Below are positions 61,673 through 64,000 of a DNA stretch of 64,000 bases, piece after piece; the stretch's first letter is position 1; each line of letters opens with the position of its first letter. The stretch spans positions 1 to 64,000 of the forward strand of contig CAJOND010000012.1 in the NCBI GenBank assembly GCA_905236675.1, given 5' to 3'. A program made the translations under genes and the position numbers. Under the pieces are notes generated by a model. It saw only the letters and a program-made list of their open reading frames with translations, was not told the DNA's origin and ran no database searches. The DNA comes from Candidatus Rifleibacteriota bacterium. Its GTDB lineage: Bacteria; Muiribacteriota; Ozemobacteria; Ozemobacterales; Ozemobacteraceae.

Positions 61673-63205
61673 TTAATAATACTTATAGTTTTCAAAATTA
61701 AAATCTGGAAGTTCTTTTATAGCAGAACAATATTTAAGTAAAGCTTCATAAATAGAGATTCCAGTATCAGTTTTTCTTATTCCCTTTGAAAAAATAACTT
61801 TGCCATAATCGTTACCATTTGCAATAAAAGAATTTGTACAAATAGTATAGATTTTGTCAGGATTTAAAGGTTCATTTCCAATAATGATTTGTTCTGCAAC
61901 TGATTTCTTGGTGTTAAATATGACTTTAATACCACTAAATTGGTAACCGTCGTAATTTCCATGAGCAGCAGCAAAAAAATCCAATGTTTTTTTCAAATGT
62001 TCACCCTTCATTTTGTAGGTAACTAAATTATCTTCAAAACCTGCTGCTTCATATAAATCTTTTTTTGTTATATTGCCTGGTTGCATAGAGTATTTAACAC
62101 TTCCAGAATTTATTATACATAAATCAGCATTAGAAACGTAACGCATACCTTCTGCAATGAATATACCTATAGCTGAAGGTTTGTCGCGATTATTCTTACC
62201 TGCATGCAGCAATGGGAAACTAGTATGTGCAACAACATCACCTAATATTTTATTTAGTTCTGAATCATACTTTTTAACTAAATTTACTACAGACTTTGAA
62301 GCAAGATTTTCATATTTAGAATCAACTTTTATAAGCTTTCCATTGTATTTTGAGAGTTTTTTAGCAGAATTTAAAACAAGATTAAGTCTACCAAGGTTGT
62401 TTCCGAAAGAACCTGTTTGGCAGATTATAGTTCCATTTAAATCATTGGAACAATTTAAAGCTTTGCTTCCATTTTTTACTAATAAAGGTTCTTGTAATTC
62501 GGTATGAGTATGACCACCAATGATGATATCGACTTCTCCTAGTTGCTCTGCAATAAATCTATCTTCATCAATACCACAATGGGAAAGAACAACTACCAAA
62601 TCTGATTTTTGTCTAAGATCAGTAACATATTGTTTCAAAGCTTTCAACTCATCAACATAAGTAATATTTAAATTTTTGCTCTTATTTACTCCATCCCATG
62701 CAGAAACACCGATACAACCAATAACAGTAATTTTTACACCATTTTTATTATATATTTTATATGGGGTAAAAATAGGTTTACCAGTGGTTTTGTTGAGTAA
62801 ATTACAGCAAAGAACATTGTTCCCACACTCTTTTATTAACTCTTTTAATGATTCTAACCCATTATTAAACTCATGATTACCAACAGTCATAGCTTCAAAA
62901 CCAATAAGTTTAGAGGCTTTAAAGTTAGGTCTATCTTTAAAAATACCTGAAAAAGCGGTTCCATGAGATAAATCACCAGCATCTAAAAGTAATAGACTCG
63001 AAGTTCCAACTTCATTTCTTATCTGGTTAATTAAGCCAGACTGCCTTATTATTCCACCTTTTTCTACTTGTTCTTTTTTATTAAATGTGGGAAGAAGATG
63101 GCCATGTATATCGTTTGTATAAAGGATGGTCAAGTCATTCGTCTGAGCAGAGAGAACACAAGTAAAATTAATAAACAAGGCGGCTAATAATAGTATTTTT
63201 CTCAT
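61673..63205 (-). CDS. Secreted 5'-nucleotidase / UshA-like phosphoesterase
   Basis: The 510-residue protein has a signal peptide (LLLAALFINFTCVLSA). The calcineurin-like phosphoesterase domain (about 24-280) has the metal motifs TNDIHGHLLP, LLDAGDLSHGT, TVGNHEFNNG, LSHCGIDED and GGHTHTEL. The 5'-nucleotidase C-terminal domain (about 320-480) has NSGSVKYSMQPGNITKKDL and the DYGKVIF segment. It hydrolyses nucleotides or sugar nucleotides in the periplasm. It is between two clostripain genes on the same strand, with its own promoter, suggesting a secreted scavenging set. Confidence 0.93.
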   Translation of the reverse strand: MRKILLLAALFINFTCVLSAQTNDLTILYTNDIHGHLLPTFNKKEQVEKGGIIRQSGLINQIRNEVGTSSLLLLDAGDLSHGTAFSGIFKDRPNFKASKLIGFEAMTVGNHEFNNGLESLKELIKECGNNVLCCNLLNKTTGKPIFTPYKIYNKNGVKITVIGCIGVSAWDGVNKSKNLNITYVDELKALKQYVTDLRQKSDLVVVLSHCGIDEDRFIAEQLGEVDIIIGGHTHTELQEPLLVKNGSKALNCSNDLNGTIICQTGSFGNNLGRLNLVLNSAKKLSKYNGKLIKVDSKYENLASKSVVNLVKKYDSELNKILGDVVAHTSFPLLHAGKNNRDKPSAIGIFIAEGMRYVSNADLCIINSGSVKYSMQPGNITKKDLYEAAGFEDNLVTYKMKGEHLKKTLDFFAAAHGNYDGYQFSGIKVIFNTKKSVAEQIIIGNEPLNPDKIYTICTNSFIANGNDYGKVIFSKGIRKTDTGISIYEALLKYCSAIKELPDFNFENYKYY

Positions 63206-63237
63206 AGTTATGCTTTCTTTCCTTATTATGAGTATCT

Positions 63238-63266
63238 AATATAATAAATATTTTTCAGGTTTACAA
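63238..63266 (-). promoter_or_regulatory. Sigma-70-type promoter of the 5'-nucleotidase gene
   Basis: TTGTAA (63261-63266) and TATATT (63238-63243) are separated by 17 bases on the minus strand, directly after the T-run of the preceding terminator. The layout (terminator, then promoter) is compact. Confidence 0.6.
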
Positions 63267-63304
63267 TAAAAAAAGCTTACTCTTAGATTTAAGAGTAAGC
63301 TTTT
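63267..63304 (-). terminator. Intrinsic terminator of the partial clostripain gene
   Basis: A perfect 14-bp stem (63271-63284 with 63291-63304, loop AGATTT) has a GCTTACTCTT core and a T-run on the minus strand. It is 10 bases downstream of the stop of the partial clostripain gene. Confidence 0.85.
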
Positions 63305-63314
63305 CGGTAATTAA

Positions 63315-64000
63315 TTATCTATTCTGTAAAGCAGTTTTTAATTCTTTGAATAATTTATCAAATTCATCTTTATGCTTTGCAGGAATCTTCTTTTCTGTGT
63401 AAGCAGCGTAATTAAGGTCTCTAACTAACATTCTAGCAGAAGAATTCTTTGGATTTTTCTTAGCTTCAGAAATTACATTCTTAAGTTCTTTAAAATCACC
63501 TTTGCAAGCACTTTCTACTATGTTTTTTACATAATACTGATCTTTTAAGGCGAACAACATATCGTCCCACATATTTGCCTTAGAGAAACCAAGTTCAGCA
63601 TATTTGGCTTCTGGATTTAGACGCATTGGTAAATAAATAGCTATACCTGTAGCTTCTTTATAAGGAGCATAATCTGGATTATAAGAAACTTTTTTTGCTG
63701 TAGTTTTGCTATTAATAATCGCTGCTTTTGCAGCAGTTTCAACTTTATCACAAGCAGTCATTACAGAAGAATCACCTGAGCAAAGATCTTTAAAATTCTT
63801 TACGAAATGTAGTAAGTCAATATTTTCAGGATAAGCGAAACGAACAGTTTTTCCTGCTGCTAATCGAACTTTATTTATATAATCACCACTCATAATAGTT
63901 TTTGATAAACCATTTAAAGCGTCCATCAAACCATCAATTTTGCTTAAATCTAATGCTGATTGTGTGGAATTGTCTGTACCTTGGCTACCACCCTGATAGG
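63315..64000 (-). CDS. Clostripain-family peptidase, C-terminal part (runs off window)
   Basis: The frame is open to the right edge of the window, so the gene's start, signal peptide and catalytic residues lie beyond it. The visible 228 or so residues match the C-terminal half of the clostripain at 60.1-61.5 kb: YQGGSQGTDNSTQSALDLSK, RFAYPENIDLLHFVKNFKDL, TAAKAAIINSKTTAKKVSYN, ATGIAIYLPMRLNPEAKYAE and ARMLVRDLNYAAYTEKKIPA. It is a paralogue in the same orientation, with the 5'-nucleotidase gene between the two. Function of this copy depends on the unseen N-terminal half. Confidence 0.88.
   Translation of the reverse strand, partial: YQGGSQGTDNSTQSALDLSKIDGLMDALNGLSKTIMSGDYINKVRLAAGKTVRFAYPENIDLLHFVKNFKDLCSGDSSVMTACDKVETAAKAAIINSKTTAKKVSYNPDYAPYKEATGIAIYLPMRLNPEAKYAELGFSKANMWDDMLFALKDQYYVKNIVESACKGDFKELKNVISEAKKNPKNSSARMLVRDLNYAAYTEKKIPAKHKDEFDKLFKELKTALQNR

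Overview
The window is visibly AT-rich and dense with genes. It suggests an uncultured anaerobic or microaerophilic Gram-negative bacterium, probably host- or gut-associated. The signs are a Wzm/Wzt-type polysaccharide exporter, DegP, type II secretion/type IV pilus pseudopilins, a sigma-54 activator, ECF sigma/anti-sigma pairs, clostripain-type secreted peptidases, a rubredoxin-like domain and an Rpn-type nuclease. Low GC combined with clostripains, pseudopilins and ECF pairs makes me think of lineages such as Candidatus Riflebacteria, but that is a weak guess: there is no rRNA or other marker here to settle it. I saw no tRNA, rRNA, CRISPR array or intact insertion sequence.

Layout. 0.1-4.5 kb: an FmdB zinc ribbon, an NtrC-type regulator, an RNase Z-like hydrolase, a secreted protein and trmL with an upstream mini-ORF. 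4.5-13.8 kb: surface glycan locus (Wzt, Wzm, a small membrane-protein family with one broken copy, three GT2 glycosyltransferases, two tandem Stealth sugar-phosphate transferases). 14-17.5 kb: ATP-grasp ligase, a degenerate gluzincin-like protein, and a ComEA-like (frameshifted) plus ComEC-like MBL pair. 17.6-22.3 kb: an HD-GYP/rubredoxin fusion, a MATE exporter, a secreted thioredoxin-like protein and a FemAB-like acyltransferase. 22.3-30 kb: a minus-strand operon of PP2C phosphatase, two vWA proteins, Ser/Thr kinase, TerY-C-type zinc ribbon and ankyrin protein. This is a TerY-P-like phosphosignalling island and the most unusual system in the window. It is followed by an Rpn nuclease, an FGE-sulfatase-fold protein sharing the ankyrin protein's N-terminal module, and a CFI-box protein.

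33-44 kb: a coiled-coil membrane protein, a nitroreductase, a membrane beta-propeller protein, and an envelope-stress set resembling rpoE-rseA-degP (ECF sigma with a readable GGAACC-N17-GTCTAA promoter, anti-sigma, DegP, PtsN, a zinc-ribbon protein, and an SH3b-TPR gene with a frameshift), then an HD-GYP protein. At 44.1 kb there is a compact cassette: a sigma-54-type promoter, a 16-codon ORF with a strong ribosome site, and a terminator. 44.4-50.2 kb: an operon mixing a second ECF sigma/anti-sigma pair with pseudopilins and a LysM protein. 50.5-64 kb: an FN3 protein, a beta-CASP nuclease, a glycine/serine one-carbon cluster (aminotransferase, GcvT, GlyA, FolD), two paralogous membrane proteins, and secreted clostripain and 5'-nucleotidase genes.

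Two general features stand out. Three genes carry frameshifts, mostly in short homopolymer or dinucleotide runs, so they may be real pseudogenes, slippage sites or assembly errors. Many intergenic gaps carry a degenerate family of AAGATATAAGAT / ATCTTCTATCTT tracts.
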